From assembly GCF_048077055.1 (NCBI RefSeq), contig NZ_CP182236.1, positions 7,316,001 to 7,380,000 on the forward strand: a stretch of DNA of 64,000 bases, read 5' to 3'. Origin of the DNA: Egbenema bharatensis. GTDB lineage: Bacteria > Cyanobacteriota > Cyanobacteriia > Elainellales > Elainellaceae. This document shows, piece by piece, positions 26,448 to 36,857 of the stretch; position 1 is the stretch's first letter; each line of letters begins with the position of its first letter. The notes beneath the pieces are model-generated. The model did not search any database, was not told the DNA's origin, and was given only the letters and a program-made list of their open reading frames with translations. Both the position numbers and the translations under genes were made by a program.

Positions 26448-27116
26448 TTACAACGGGCCAGAAATCCCTTGCTTGCGGATCATCAGGAAGTGCAGCAGCA
26501 TGAAGACCGCAATCAGCCAGGGTAGAACAAAGGTGTGCAAGCTGTAGAAACGAGTTAGCGTTGCCTGACCGACACTTTCGCCACCACGGATGAATTCCAC
26601 CATTAACCCACCCACAACAGGAATAGCACTGGGGACTCCAGATACGATCTTCACCGCCCAGTAGCCCACCTGATCCCAGGGGAGAGAGTAGCCCGTTACG
26701 CCAAACGATACCGTGATGACCGCTAGAATAACGCCCGTCACCCAGGTCAGTTCGCGGGGTTTCTTGAAGCCACCCGTCAAATAAACCCGGAAGACGTGCA
26801 GGATCATCATTAACACCATCATGCTGGCAGACCAGCGATGAATCGAACGAATTAGCCAACCAAAGTTAACCTCAGTCATTAAATACTGAACAGATTGAAA
26901 TGCTTCGGTTACTGTTGGCTTATAGTAAAAGGTCATTGCGAAACCAGTGGCAAACTGGATCAGGAAGCACGTGAGGGTAATTCCACCCAAGCAGTAGAAA
27001 ATATTGACGTGGGGGGGGACGTACTTGCTGCTGATGTCATCTGCGAGAGCCTGGATCTCTAGACGCTCCTCAAACCACTGGTACGCCTTCGAGTCGGTTA
27101 CTTGCTTAGTAAACAT
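26448..27116 (-). CDS. petB: Cytochrome b6
   Basis: The 222-aa protein has four membrane helices. The two haem-binding histidine pairs are seen in SIHRWSASMMVLMMILHVF and SLHTFVLPWLIAVFMLLHF. The cysteine that attaches the extra haem (c-type, cn) is in NIFYCLGG near residue 42. It forms the core of the cytochrome b6f complex, with PetD encoded downstream. The upstream 280 bp separate it from the divergent ctpA gene and contain TTGACA (minus strand, near 27150), a possible -35 element. Confidence 0.97.
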   Translation of the reverse strand: MFTKQVTDSKAYQWFEERLEIQALADDISSKYVPPHVNIFYCLGGITLTCFLIQFATGFAMTFYYKPTVTEAFQSVQYLMTEVNFGWLIRSIHRWSASMMVLMMILHVFRVYLTGGFKKPRELTWVTGVILAVITVSFGVTGYSLPWDQVGYWAVKIVSGVPSAIPVVGGLMVEFIRGGESVGQATLTRFYSLHTFVLPWLIAVFMLLHFLMIRKQGISGPL

Positions 27117-27398
27117 GAAACAAATGTTCCAAGGGTATTATGTCTGTCAATAAATTTAACATAGCTCTAAGGTACATTTCATCTTGCCAGGCTTGAGTTG
27201 AGCAGGGTTTTCCAACAATTTTGATAGGATGACATCTTAACCCTATTCCTTCTCTCCCAGCTTAAAATTTGCCCCTGCTCCTTGAGGCGAAGCGTAATTC
27301 GCCCTTCCCCTGTTCCCTTGTATGGGCGAAGCGTGATTGCCCCTACTGCTCTACTCCCCCTATAGCCGTCAACTGCTCCTGCACTTTAAGATTGCATT

Positions 27399-28633
27399 AT
27401 GAGACATCGGATTCTTCAAATAGGATTATTGTTACTGCTGCTGAGTGCTTTGCTGTTGGGGAACATGACCCCAGCCAATGCCTTTACAGAGGAGCAGCGA
27501 CTGATTGGCGAAGTGTGGCGAATTGTCGATCGCGCTTACGTGGACGACACGTTCAACCATCAAAACTGGTGGCAGGTACGGCAGCGCACCCTGCGGCAAC
27601 CCCTCAACGATCGGGAAGCAGCCTACGGGGCAATTCAGGACATGTTGACGAGCTTGGGTGATCCGTTTACGCGGTTGTTGAAGCCGGATCAGTACCGCAG
27701 TCTGCAAACCAATACTTCTGGCGAATTGACGGGAGTAGGGCTACAAATCGCCCAGGACAGCGAAACGGGAGAACTGCGGGTGATTGCTCCCATTGAAGGG
27801 TCTCCGCCGAACAGGCTGGATTGCTGCCCCGCGATCGCATTCTCAAAATTGATGGGATTCCGACGGTGGATCTAACTCTGGATGAAGCGGCAGAGCGGAT
27901 GCGGGGAGCGATCGGCAGCAAGGTGATCCTCAGTGTGGTTCATGCCGATGCAACGGAAGTCGAAGAGATTCCAGTCGTGCGGGATCGAATCAGCCTGAAC
28001 CCGGTGTACGCAGATTTGCGAGTTCTTCCTGAGGGCGAAAAGGTGGGTTACATTCGCCTGAGCCAGTTTAATGCCAACGCAGCGGTAGAACTGGAAAACG
28101 CCATTCAGCAGTTGGAGGCGGAAGATGCCAACGGCTACATTTTAGATTTGCGTGGCAATCCGGGGGGATTACTCCAGGCGGGAATCGATATTGCGCGGCT
28201 CTGGTTGGAGAATAGCACGATCGTCTTTACCGTCAACCGCAACGGCATTCAAGATAGCTTTACCGCCAGTGGAGCTGCCCTGACGGATGATCCGCTGATT
28301 GTGTTAGTGAATCAGGGAACGGCCAGTGCCAGCGAGATTTTAGCGGGCGCATTACAGGATAACGGTCGTGCTCGTTTAGTTGGAGAACGCACGTTTGGCA
28401 AGGGCTTGATTCAATCCCTCTTCAGCTTGTCCGATGGCTCAGGGTTAGCGGTGACGATCGCCCGGTATGAAACGCCTGCCCATCATGACATTAATCGTCA
28501 GGGGATTATTCCAGATCTGGTCGTGCCTCTCGATTCCATTACCCGTGACCAAATTGCAACCGCAGCCGATCGCCAGTATCAAGCCGCCATCGAGTTACTG
28601 ACTCAACCCTCGGTGGTCGCTGATGCTGCCTAG
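27399..28633 (+). pseudogene. ctpA: Carboxyl-terminal processing protease CtpA, one-base frameshift
   Basis: The first frame gives a signal peptide (MRHRILQIGLLLLLLSALL to PANA) and the start of the mature protein with GDPFTRLLKPDQYRSL and the PDZ entry GVGLQIAQD. At about 27803-27806 the frame changes: after APIEGSP the family text AEQAGLLPRDRILKIDG continues in the -1 frame to 28633, which fits loss of one base. The second part has the PDZ end and the catalytic region GTASASEILAGALQDN with the Ser, then GKGLIQ with the Lys. The enzyme trims the D1 protein C-terminus of photosystem II. Since everything else is conserved, a sequence error is more likely than a dead gene. Confidence 0.85.
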
Positions 28634-29883
28634 CGTGGGACGTACCTATCATGATCCTTTGCACGGAGCCATTTCCTTAAGCCAGGGTGATCCGACGGAG
28701 GCTCTGCTGATTCAACTGATTGACACTCCTGCCTGCCAGCGTTTGCGGCGGATTCGGCAGCTCGGCGGCCAGCGTCACGTTTCACGGGGCAGAGTCTTCC
28801 CGGTTTACCCATTCCCTCGGCGTAATGGCGATCGCCCGTCGAGCCTTCGATCGCCTGGCCCAAACCCATCCCCAAATTCGACCTTACCGATCGGTAGTGC
28901 TCTGCGCGGCCCTGCTTCATGACCTGGGCCATGGCCCCTTCAGCCACACCTGCGAAGAAATCTTTGGCAGCCAGCACGAACATTGGACGCTACGAATTCT
29001 GCATGAGTCGGAACCCATTTTTCGCCTCATTCACGGCTTTGATCCAGCGTTGCTAGATCAGATTCAGCAGGTTTACCAGAAACAGCATCCGATTCCCCTG
29101 GTCTGGCAGTTGGTCAGCAGCCAGCTAGACTGCGATCGGTTGGATTATTTGATGCGGGATAGCTACTTTACTGGAGCTTCCTATGGTCGGCTGGATCTTG
29201 ATCGGATCCTGATGGCTCTGCGGTATGACCCGGATAGTCAGCAGCTTGTGGTAGCAGAGAAGGGCATGGCAGCGATCGAGCATTACCTGATTGTGCGGTA
29301 CTTCATGTATGCCCAGGTGTATAACCATCCCAAAAACCTGGCGGCCACCTGGGTACTGGAGCGCGCCTTTCATCGGGCCAAAGAATTGTTAGCCATGGGC
29401 AAGCTGAACGCGGATGAGATCGTGACGGCATGGCTTCAGCAGGACTGTAACCAACTGCCCTTACAGCAGTATCTCGATGCCGATGATGGTGTATTTATCT
29501 ACCACCTTCAGCGATGGCAGCACCATGCAGATCCAATTTTGGCGGATCTCTGCCGCCGATTTATCGATCGAGATTTGCTCAAAGCGCTGGATGTCAGCCA
29601 GCTTTCCGATAACCATCAGCAGCAATTGCTAGAAAACGTCCAGCAACGGCTCAAACCCTTGGGACTCGAGCCGCTTTACTATACTGGACTCCGCACAACC
29701 CTCAGCCGGGGCTATACCCTCTACCAGCAGGGAATCAAACTCCTGACCAGTACGGGGTTACAGGAGATCAGCCAGCGATCGCCCCTGGTGCAAACCTTGA
29801 TCCAACCCTGGCAGCGAAGCTGGCTCCTCTATCCCCGTGAAATCGATCCAGAACGTTTAATCGGATGGGCTAAAACTCGCTAG
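28623..29883 (+). pseudogene. HD-domain phosphohydrolase, frameshifted
   Basis: The first 48 codons read RTYHDPLHGAISLSQGDPTEALLIQLIDTP and RLRRIRQLG; near 28763-28770 (CTCGGCGGCCAGC) the frame must change by a two-base loss or one-base gain, after which ASVTFHGAESSRFTHSLGVMAIARRAF continues to the stop. The HD metal site is seen as H in FTHSLGV and HDLGHGPFSH, with a later D in SSQLDCDRLDYLMRD. This is the dGTPase-like/SAMHD1-like branch, acting on nucleotides. It overlaps ctpA by 11 bp, so the two form an operon. Confidence 0.8.
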
Positions 29884-29894
29884 TCCAAGACTCA

Positions 29895-31283
29895 CTAGGC
29901 AAAGTACTGAGCAGCTGGCAGCACACCACGACGTAAATCGCCAGGACGCACCTGAATGCCTGTCACTTCAACTAAAAAGTCATTGGCAGGGGAGAAGGAG
30001 CGATTGCCATCATTAACCGAGATGAACGATCGGCTGCCCATGCGGAAGAAGACTGCTTCATTGGGACGAAGGGCCTGGTTGCCTTTGCGTCGGAAGTCTT
30101 TGTCTGCATACGCGCTGCGCACTGCCCGATTCAGATTTCTACCTTTAAACCGTCCTGCATTAAAAAATCTTCTGGGACGTTCAATCGTGTCCAGATTGTT
30201 GTCAAAGTCGAGCTTGATGCGATCGCCCTCCCGCTGGTTGAAATCTGTAATCCGGGTCAGGCGACGAATTGTAGAAGTCCGGAGTGCCGCTCTCCGGTTG
30301 GGACCAGAGAAAATGAACAGGTCAGCACCACCGCCACCCGTTACATCTGCACCGACGGGAGCTGAACCAGGGGGGAGACCCGCCGCTCCACCGTCTGCAA
30401 TGGGTCGTCCGGTGATCGGCGTAACTACGAGGAGGTCATTGCCGACTCCACCCACCAGGCTGGGACGAGCCGGATTGCTGCCCCCTGTTCCTGAACCAAT
30501 TCCAGCACCACCACCAGTCGTTCCGCTTCCGCCTGAGCCAACCCCCCCAGTAATCAGCCGATCTTCAAAGGACACATCGATCGGAGTGCCGTCCAGCGTT
30601 GTTACTCTAAAATTATCGACTTCGTGAATGTTCGTTGCGGCTCCTGTGCCTGCGGCAAACCCAAAGCGGAAAAGGGGAGGCAATGCTTCATTTCCAGCAT
30701 CGCGGATGTTCAGTTCAAGCACCTTTTCGTCGGGATCATCGGTTCTACCATTTCCGTTTAAATCTAATGAAACGGTGAGATTGCCATTTTGATCCAGCGT
30801 AATGTTAGCGGTCCGGCGGGAGTTGTCGCGGTTTGCGCCCGGAGCAATGTTATCGAGCTGAATTTGATTTAAGGACTCAGTTCCGCCCAGGTAGTTGTAG
30901 GCGGTTGCTTCACTGCCCCGCACAGCGATCGAATTGGATCTTTGTCCAGGGCCACCAATCCGTTCACCTAAAGTGGAAGAGAAGTTGCCAAATGCATCAA
31001 ATCCAATTCCCAGATAGCCTCCCCTTAAGCCAGGCTGCTGAAATCCAATGTTTTGAGCATACCCCAGGGAACCTCCCAGCCCTCCACTCTGGGTCGGTAG
31101 TTGTGTGCCATCAACAAAGAAAAAGCTGATGCCATCACCACCAGTCGTTCCACCCAAGGAAGATGTTCCACCATACATAAAGAAATCAAAGGTGATGGAA
31201 AGCCCTTGATTGGAATCAACGGTATTGCGAAACAGTACGAATCCCGATTGATTTGCTTCAGCTTCTGTAAGTCTTAATACCAT
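29895..31283 (-). CDS. Lectin-like protein with RTX-type C-terminal domain
   Basis: Residues 1-235 look like an L-type lectin beta-sandwich: GFVLFRNTVDSNQGLSITFDFFMYGG, DGISFFFVDG, GYLGIGFDAFGNF and RSNSIAVRGS match positions of known carbohydrate-binding proteins in bacteria. A Gly/Ser linker follows, then residues 320-462 share DLFIFSGPNRRA...RITDFNQREGDRIKLDF with the C-terminus of the RTX protein at 3404-4867. There is no signal peptide; secretion by a type I system would fit. It is convergent with the HD gene, only 11 bp apart. Role: probably surface adhesion to glycans. Confidence 0.75.
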   Translation of the reverse strand: MVLRLTEAEANQSGFVLFRNTVDSNQGLSITFDFFMYGGTSSLGGTTGGDGISFFFVDGTQLPTQSGGLGGSLGYAQNIGFQQPGLRGGYLGIGFDAFGNFSSTLGERIGGPGQRSNSIAVRGSEATAYNYLGGTESLNQIQLDNIAPGANRDNSRRTANITLDQNGNLTVSLDLNGNGRTDDPDEKVLELNIRDAGNEALPPLFRFGFAAGTGAATNIHEVDNFRVTTLDGTPIDVSFEDRLITGGVGSGGSGTTGGGAGIGSGTGGSNPARPSLVGGVGNDLLVVTPITGRPIADGGAAGLPPGSAPVGADVTGGGGADLFIFSGPNRRAALRTSTIRRLTRITDFNQREGDRIKLDFDNNLDTIERPRRFFNAGRFKGRNLNRAVRSAYADKDFRRKGNQALRPNEAVFFRMGSRSFISVNDGNRSFSPANDFLVEVTGIQVRPGDLRRGVLPAAQYFA

Positions 31284-32287
31284 GATGTGTTGTTTTGAGT
31301 GTCAATAAAAAGATGGGTAGACAACGATCGAAGGGAGAGAATCAAGAGCTGCAACGAAAGGGAAGGAGCTTCAAAATCCTGCTTCTTTTGACTCTACAGG
31401 GAATTTCAAAAAGCATCAGGGAAAAAACTGATTTTTTGATTGATTTCATCTGAATTTAATCAGCTTATTTAATTCTATGAACTAATGGTGAACTACGGGG
31501 ATTTATTCGTTTATATCCGTAGAATAATTCCTGAAGTCACGTTGATAAAATTGATAAAATAATTTTTGCTTTTTGAAGATTTATTTGAGATTTATCAGCG
31601 ATTCTGCTTCAAGGACTGAATATCCTGAAGGATGCAAATTGAATAACCTGTAATTCTTGTGGGGTAGGCAACTTGCTGCCCAGTCTAAAGAGGTAGAATG
31701 ATTGCACGGGTTATTTAATTTACATTCCTAAACCAGTCCTGGTAAGGATTCATAACGGGAGCATCTCATTAATGCAAAACGAGTGATTTCTGTAGCACAG
31801 GCATCTTGCCTGCCAATGAAATATACATAGCATAAATTCAAAATTGAGATACACTCTATCAGATTAGTAAAGATTAAATTTGAAAGTTGAGATTAGTTGC
31901 TAGAATTGATCGAAATTCAGGCATCAATCTTATAGAATGTTTGAGAAGTGATCTGTCAAATATTCAGGTATTTAGATCCCCCTAGATCTCCCTTCAAAAG
32001 GGGGACTTCGATCCGGTTCTCCCCTTTTTTCAGGGGGTAGGAGGGATCTAAACTGTCCGTGTCTCAAATTGCATGAATGGGATGCGCCCAACTCATTTGC
32101 ATTGGTGAGATGTGCATCGGTGAGATGCTCCCATCTATGTTCAGTATTTCGCTTTACTTTTTATAGTAGAACACTGATCCGTACTAATTGATACCAAAAC
32201 TGGCTGCTCTTGTTTCTTTCTTTACAAAAGCAGCTTGAACGACTGTATTCAGTGAAATTTCAACGAAGGTGCAGCGGTAACCTAACC
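31284..32287. other. 1-kb gene-free region with dispersed repeats
   Basis: No gene is supported. It contains a variant of the GGGCAAGACTTCGG-type repeat in reverse near 31655-31700 (CTTGTGGGGTAGGCAACTTG), an 80-bp inverted repeat element at 31972-32051 and a short direct repeat GGTGAGATG(C/T) near 32105-32130. The sequence is AT-rich compared with the genes on both sides. Confidence 0.55.
31972..32051. repeat. 80-bp palindromic repeat (MITE-like)
   Basis: The ends TTAGATCCC and GGGATCTAA are perfect inverted repeats. Inside, CCCTTCAAAAGGGGG and CTCCCCTTTTTTCAGGGGG make further pairings, so the whole unit can fold. Repeats of this pattern are widespread in cyanobacterial intergenic regions. 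Confidence 0.75.
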
Positions 32288-34093
32288 CTATTCTGATTTC
32301 GTACTGACCCCTGCCCCCTCCGTACCGATCCCGATCGCCCTGGAATTTGTCTGCTGCACCGGAATTTCAATCACAAACTCCGTGCCCTGCCCGATCGCCG
32401 AAATACAGTGCAGGCTTCCCTGGTGGCGATCGGTCACAATCTGGTAGCTGATGGACATGCCCATGCCCGTTCCCTTACCAACGGGTTTTGTAGTGAAAAA
32501 GGGATCAAACAATCGCTGCTGTACGGGTGCTGGCATTCCTGGGCCATTGTCAATAATATGGATGGCGATCCGATCGTCTTGAATCGGCCGGGTTTGAATG
32601 GTGATCTGGCTGGGCTGAGCTGCTATGTCCTGTTTCGATCGCTGCATATTTTGTTCATCTAATGCATCGATCGCATTACTTAGGATATTCATGAAGACCT
32701 GATTCAGTTGCCCTGCGTAGCATTCAATCTTGGGCAGTTGGGCATAGTCTTTGATAATTTGAATGGGGGGATGATCAGATTTTGCCTTCAAGCGGTTATG
32801 CAGAATCATCAGCGTACTATCCAACCCTTCGTGGATATCCACATCTTTGACTTCGGCTTCATCCAACCGCGAGAACGATCGCAACGACTGGACAATTTCC
32901 CGAATGCGATCGGCCCCCACTTTCATAGAAGCGAGCAATTTGGGTAAATCCGACTGAAGAAAGTCCAGATCAATTTCTTCTTCTTTGTCTTGAATGGTCG
33001 GGATGGGCGGAGTGCATTGCTGGTACAGGCGAAGCAGATCGAGCAAATCCTCGATGTAGTGATTGGCATGGTGTAAGTTGCCATGAATAAAATTCACGGG
33101 ATTATTGATTTCGTGAGCGACCCCTGCTACCAGTTGCCCTAAGCTAGACATTTTTTCGCTTTGAACTAACTGCGTTTGGGCTTTGCGGAGTTCCTGAACG
33201 GTGGCTTCTAGCTGATTCGACTTCTGCCGCTCCCTGGCTTCACTTTCCCGCAATATCGCTTCCACCTGCCGACGTTGGGTAATTTCTGCCTGCAACTGAT
33301 CGTAGGCTTCTAACTGTTTGAATACCGTATCGAAGGTTGTCGCCAGAAATCTAACTTCATTGGGCGGCAGATCTGGCGGTAAGGTAAATAGCCCCGTTCG
33401 CTTACTCTGATTGACGGCTTGATTCAGGCTGTTTAAGGGATGAAGGACTTGCTGTTGGAGTAAGCGCGCCATTAAGAGCAGCAGTAGGACGATGCCAATC
33501 ACCAGGGTAATGGTAGAAGTCAAGAAGGTTTGTTCGGCATCCTGCCGTAATTGCTGGAGATCCAGAATCACGACCGCCAGACCTCGTTGACCCACCGTGC
33601 CAAACAACGTGCTTTGAAACGGCAGAATTTGAACTAATGCAGCCTCACCATTCAGCTTAATCTCCTGACTGACATCGGCTCCCCTTTCTAATGCCTGATC
33701 CATAACGGGTATCAGTTCAGGATGAACCTCAGCATAGATACGACCGTGGGGAATCTGTCCACTTTGGGCGATCGTCCTTCCGTCAGGGCTAACGATGGCA
33801 ATTTCTATCACTGCGGGTAGCGTGGCATAGTTCTGAACCACTCGCCGGAGAATACTTTGCTCCTCTATCTCCAACAAGCCCTCTATCGAAAACTCCAGGG
33901 ATTGGGTAATGGTTTGGGCCCGTTCTTCTGCCTGTCGTCCTAAGTCAACCTGAATCAGCCGATGGTTGATCCAGAGCGTTGAGATTCCTACTGTAGCAAT
34001 GGATAGACCAAAGCCTGCCAGCAATTGTTGCCCTAAGCTCGTTTTTCGTTCAAGTCCATACCGTGTCATCCCACGGCTGCGCTTGTGCTTCAT
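32288..34093 (-). CDS. Membrane sensor histidine kinase
   Basis: The 601-aa protein has a first membrane helix near residues 25-45, a periplasmic sensor region of about 140 residues, a second helix near 195-213, a HAMP-like linker, a coiled coil, and then the kinase core. The H-box is MSSLGQLVAGVAHEINNPVNF near residue 328, the N-box ILSNAIDAL, the G-boxes DNGPGMP and GKGTGMGMSI. No receiver domain is attached. Its start overlaps the stop of the substrate-binding protein gene by four bases, so the two are translated together. The response regulator is not next to it. Confidence 0.9.
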   Translation of the reverse strand: MKHKRSRGMTRYGLERKTSLGQQLLAGFGLSIATVGISTLWINHRLIQVDLGRQAEERAQTITQSLEFSIEGLLEIEEQSILRRVVQNYATLPAVIEIAIVSPDGRTIAQSGQIPHGRIYAEVHPELIPVMDQALERGADVSQEIKLNGEAALVQILPFQSTLFGTVGQRGLAVVILDLQQLRQDAEQTFLTSTITLVIGIVLLLLLMARLLQQQVLHPLNSLNQAVNQSKRTGLFTLPPDLPPNEVRFLATTFDTVFKQLEAYDQLQAEITQRRQVEAILRESEARERQKSNQLEATVQELRKAQTQLVQSEKMSSLGQLVAGVAHEINNPVNFIHGNLHHANHYIEDLLDLLRLYQQCTPPIPTIQDKEEEIDLDFLQSDLPKLLASMKVGADRIREIVQSLRSFSRLDEAEVKDVDIHEGLDSTLMILHNRLKAKSDHPPIQIIKDYAQLPKIECYAGQLNQVFMNILSNAIDALDEQNMQRSKQDIAAQPSQITIQTRPIQDDRIAIHIIDNGPGMPAPVQQRLFDPFFTTKPVGKGTGMGMSISYQIVTDRHQGSLHCISAIGQGTEFVIEIPVQQTNSRAIGIGTEGAGVSTKSE

Positions 34094-35187
34094 TTCGCTC
34101 GTTCCTCAAGGGCCAGGGATAACGGTTCTGCGCTGAATTCAATATCGTTACGGGGAATGCGCCCATGCCGTGGATCGGCTTCTAATAGCTGAATCAGGCT
34201 GGTGCTAGCAGTTTTGAGTCCGTCTTGCTGAAACATCTGCTGCTGCATGACAACATCACCCTTCTTCAAACCGGCATAATCACTGCCAAACGACTCACCA
34301 CTTTGCCCCAACGCTTCCCCCACTGCGGCAAAAACCGTATCCGGTGTCGTATCGATCGCCTGCATCACATCCAACCAGGTGGCAACGAATGCAGCCAGTT
34401 CAGGCTTTTTGGTTTGCAAGACTTCTGAGCGAGTCATCACTCCATCAATCACCAGGCTATCTAGATCGGCTGTGGTGTGGGGAATCGAACCATCGATCGC
34501 GTCAGCCGTTTCCCCCAGCATGGGTTCCCATAACACAGCAGCATCCAGCCGTCCGGTTCGCATCATTTGGGCAGCCGTTTCGTTGGAAACATCGACAATA
34601 TTGACCTCTGAGGGTGGAACCTGATGCAGCTTCAGGGCTTCTAACAAAATCAGGTGATTCACCGTGCTGAGTTTTGCCCCCACCTGCTTGCCTCGTAAGT
34701 CCGCGATCGATGCCACACCGGGTTGAGCCACAATGCCATCGGCTCCATGGGAAATGTTGCTGACGAGCATAAACACAGGTTTATCGTTGCCTGGATCGAC
34801 CTGCATCGTATCCCAGAGGGAAGCAAAGGCCAAATCCAGGGAACCCCGTAATACGGCCCGGGCAGAATCCTGCTGGTTTTCAAACCGGATGAGTTCAACG
34901 TCTAACCCATGTTTCTGGAATAAATTTGCGCTCTGGGCATACAGGATAATGTCAAATCCGGGCCACGTGGTCACACCGACTTTGAGGGGCTTGAGATTAG
35001 CGGTTTGTCCGGGACTGCATCCGGGCAGCAATCCGATGGTGAGGGTGAAGGTTAAGGCTAAAGTAAACCAGCCAGCCAGGGAGACAGGTGGGCGCAACGA
35101 TCGCAGCCAGCTCATTCTATTTTGCAGCTCGTACTGAATCCTTCCGAACGCGCTCAATGTTTCCTGAAACATCTCCTGAATCTCCAT
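34090..35187 (-). CDS. Substrate-binding lipoprotein (NMT1/SsuA-like)
   Basis: A periplasmic binding protein with lipobox LLPGC (Cys near 57) after a membrane-spanning signal; a start at 35115 (MSWLRSL) would give a better signal length. The body begins PLKVGVTTWPGFDIILYAQSANLFQKHGLDVELIRF, typical of the NMT1/SsuA/TauA group that binds thiamine precursors, sulfonates, taurine or nitrate. No permease or ATPase gene is adjacent; instead the gene overlaps a histidine kinase. This suggests a ligand sensor that reports to the kinase rather than a transport component. The ligand is unknown. Confidence 0.85.
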   Translation of the reverse strand: MEIQEMFQETLSAFGRIQYELQNRMSWLRSLRPPVSLAGWFTLALTFTLTIGLLPGCSPGQTANLKPLKVGVTTWPGFDIILYAQSANLFQKHGLDVELIRFENQQDSARAVLRGSLDLAFASLWDTMQVDPGNDKPVFMLVSNISHGADGIVAQPGVASIADLRGKQVGAKLSTVNHLILLEALKLHQVPPSEVNIVDVSNETAAQMMRTGRLDAAVLWEPMLGETADAIDGSIPHTTADLDSLVIDGVMTRSEVLQTKKPELAAFVATWLDVMQAIDTTPDTVFAAVGEALGQSGESFGSDYAGLKKGDVVMQQQMFQQDGLKTASTSLIQLLEADPRHGRIPRNDIEFSAEPLSLALEERAK

Positions 35188-35292
35188 TGCAGCAATTTAT
35201 GACCGATCGCATTTAGACCTAGCGTTCCCAGTCTTTTGCAAACTGCAACAAGGAGAAACTGCAACAAGGAAAAACCGTGATAAGGTGAGGCT

Positions 35293-36471
35293 TTAAATTT
35301 TGATCAGCGTTTGGATTAAATCAGCGAGTTGTTCCGCACTATCGACGATCGCCAGCTTGCCCATTGCCTCCGCCATCTGTCCCAGAACGTCCGGGGATTG
35401 CAGCAGATACAAAACTTTACTTTGCAATAGGTCGGCTGTTAATTCATTCTGCTGAAACAGAAGTGCTGCGCCTGCCTGGGCAAACGCCTTCGCATTGTAG
35501 GTTTGGTGATCTTCGGCGGCGTAGGGATAGGGAATCAAAATTGCCGGGGATTGGGTCACTGCTAATTCCGTCAGCGTGCCAGCCCCCGCCCGACTGATGA
35601 CCAGATTTGCCCGTTGGAGAATGCCAGCCATATCCCCATAGAAGGGCAGGGAAAGGTATTGGGGATGGCTGAGGGACTTCGCCTCTGGATCGCTTTCCCC
35701 CGTCAAATGCACCACCCAGATTCCCGCATCAAACCAGGCAGGGGCACACTGACGAACCAGCCGATTCACTGCTACGGCTCCCTGGCTGCCTCCCACCACC
35801 ACGATTAAGGGCGCACCGTCAGGAATGGGTAAATTCAGCGGTTGAGACTCTGCCAAAGCCGATCGAAATTGAGAACGGACTGGCGTTCCGACGTGAACCG
35901 TTTGGGCACGGGGCAGGTATTGGGCCGAGTCCGTAAAACCGATCGCTACTGCCCGACAAAAGGGACTCAGCCAGCGAGTGACTTTACCCGGTAGCAGATT
36001 CGATTCATGGAGGATCACAGGCAACCCCAGGGAACGGGCCGCCAGGATGGCCGGAGCTGCAATATATCCTCCCGTCGTGAATACGCCCTGAAATTGTCCC
36101 TGTCGCAAGAGTTGCCGAACTTGCAGAATTGACCCGACTAGACGACTAAAAATCTTCAGGCTTCCCAAGCCCAACCGTTGCTGAAATCCTGTCACCGCGA
36201 TCGTGTGAAGTGAATAGCGATCGGGCACAAGCTGCGTTTCCAGGCGATCGGGGACTCCCAACCACTCAATGTCGTAATCCGGCAGTTGTTCAACCGTTGC
36301 CAGGGCTGGAAACAAATGTCCTCCAGTTCCGCTGGCAGCGACCAACAGCTTGGGGCGAGAAGAGGTTGATGATCCGGCGGTTGTAGCCAAGGGGATTCTC
36401 CGTAGCAAATCGCTTTCAGATTTTAAGGTTTCGCGTCTAGATTTTGCACCTTTTTGCTGCAAGTGGATCAT
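35293..36471 (-). CDS. murG: UDP-GlcNAc:lipid I transferase MurG
   Basis: The 392-aa protein matches MurG, which adds N-acetylglucosamine to lipid I to make lipid II, on the inner face of the cytoplasmic membrane. The first G-loop is ASGTGGHLFPALATVE, the second GGSQGAVAVN, and the acceptor region includes HESNLLPGKVTRWLSP and ISRAGAGTLTELA. The first 40 residues before PKLLVAASGTGG are longer than usual, so the true start may be internal. It stands alone, away from other mur genes, as often in cyanobacteria. Confidence 0.93.
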   Translation of the reverse strand: MIHLQQKGAKSRRETLKSESDLLRRIPLATTAGSSTSSRPKLLVAASGTGGHLFPALATVEQLPDYDIEWLGVPDRLETQLVPDRYSLHTIAVTGFQQRLGLGSLKIFSRLVGSILQVRQLLRQGQFQGVFTTGGYIAAPAILAARSLGLPVILHESNLLPGKVTRWLSPFCRAVAIGFTDSAQYLPRAQTVHVGTPVRSQFRSALAESQPLNLPIPDGAPLIVVVGGSQGAVAVNRLVRQCAPAWFDAGIWVVHLTGESDPEAKSLSHPQYLSLPFYGDMAGILQRANLVISRAGAGTLTELAVTQSPAILIPYPYAAEDHQTYNAKAFAQAGAALLFQQNELTADLLQSKVLYLLQSPDVLGQMAEAMGKLAIVDSAEQLADLIQTLIKI

Positions 36472-36857
36472 TATTTCTGAGAATTTTGATGGGGTGCGAT
36501 CGATTCCCGTAGCGCAGGTATCTTGCCTGCCTGTCAGTGATTTCTAAAGCAGGATACCCCCAACTGATATCCCAACTAAAATATCCCAAAAAGCTAATAT
36601 CCCAAAAAACTGAGTCCCAGATGCTAATTTGCCCCAGAACCCAGACACAGTATTCTCATTCTTGTGTTCTAGTTTACAAGAGTTTGAAGTGTTGCAGTAT
36701 GGGGCGAAACAGTCGTTACAAATTGTGAACTTCATCAAAATTTGGCTGACAATCCTCGAAAAAAGGCGCGAAAAAAGAGGCGTTAAACTGGCTGAAATTT
36801 GTTAAGCTGCAAATCACGTAATGACAGCTCTCGATTAGACAGACCTGGCCCATACCT
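36472..36857. other. Intergenic region with short repeats
   Basis: No gene is seen. GTAGCGCAGGTATCTTGCCTGCC near 36508-36530 belongs to the palindromic dispersed repeat also at 5829 and 31790. Next to it AATATCCCAA-like words are repeated three times (36560-36610). Confidence 0.45.
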
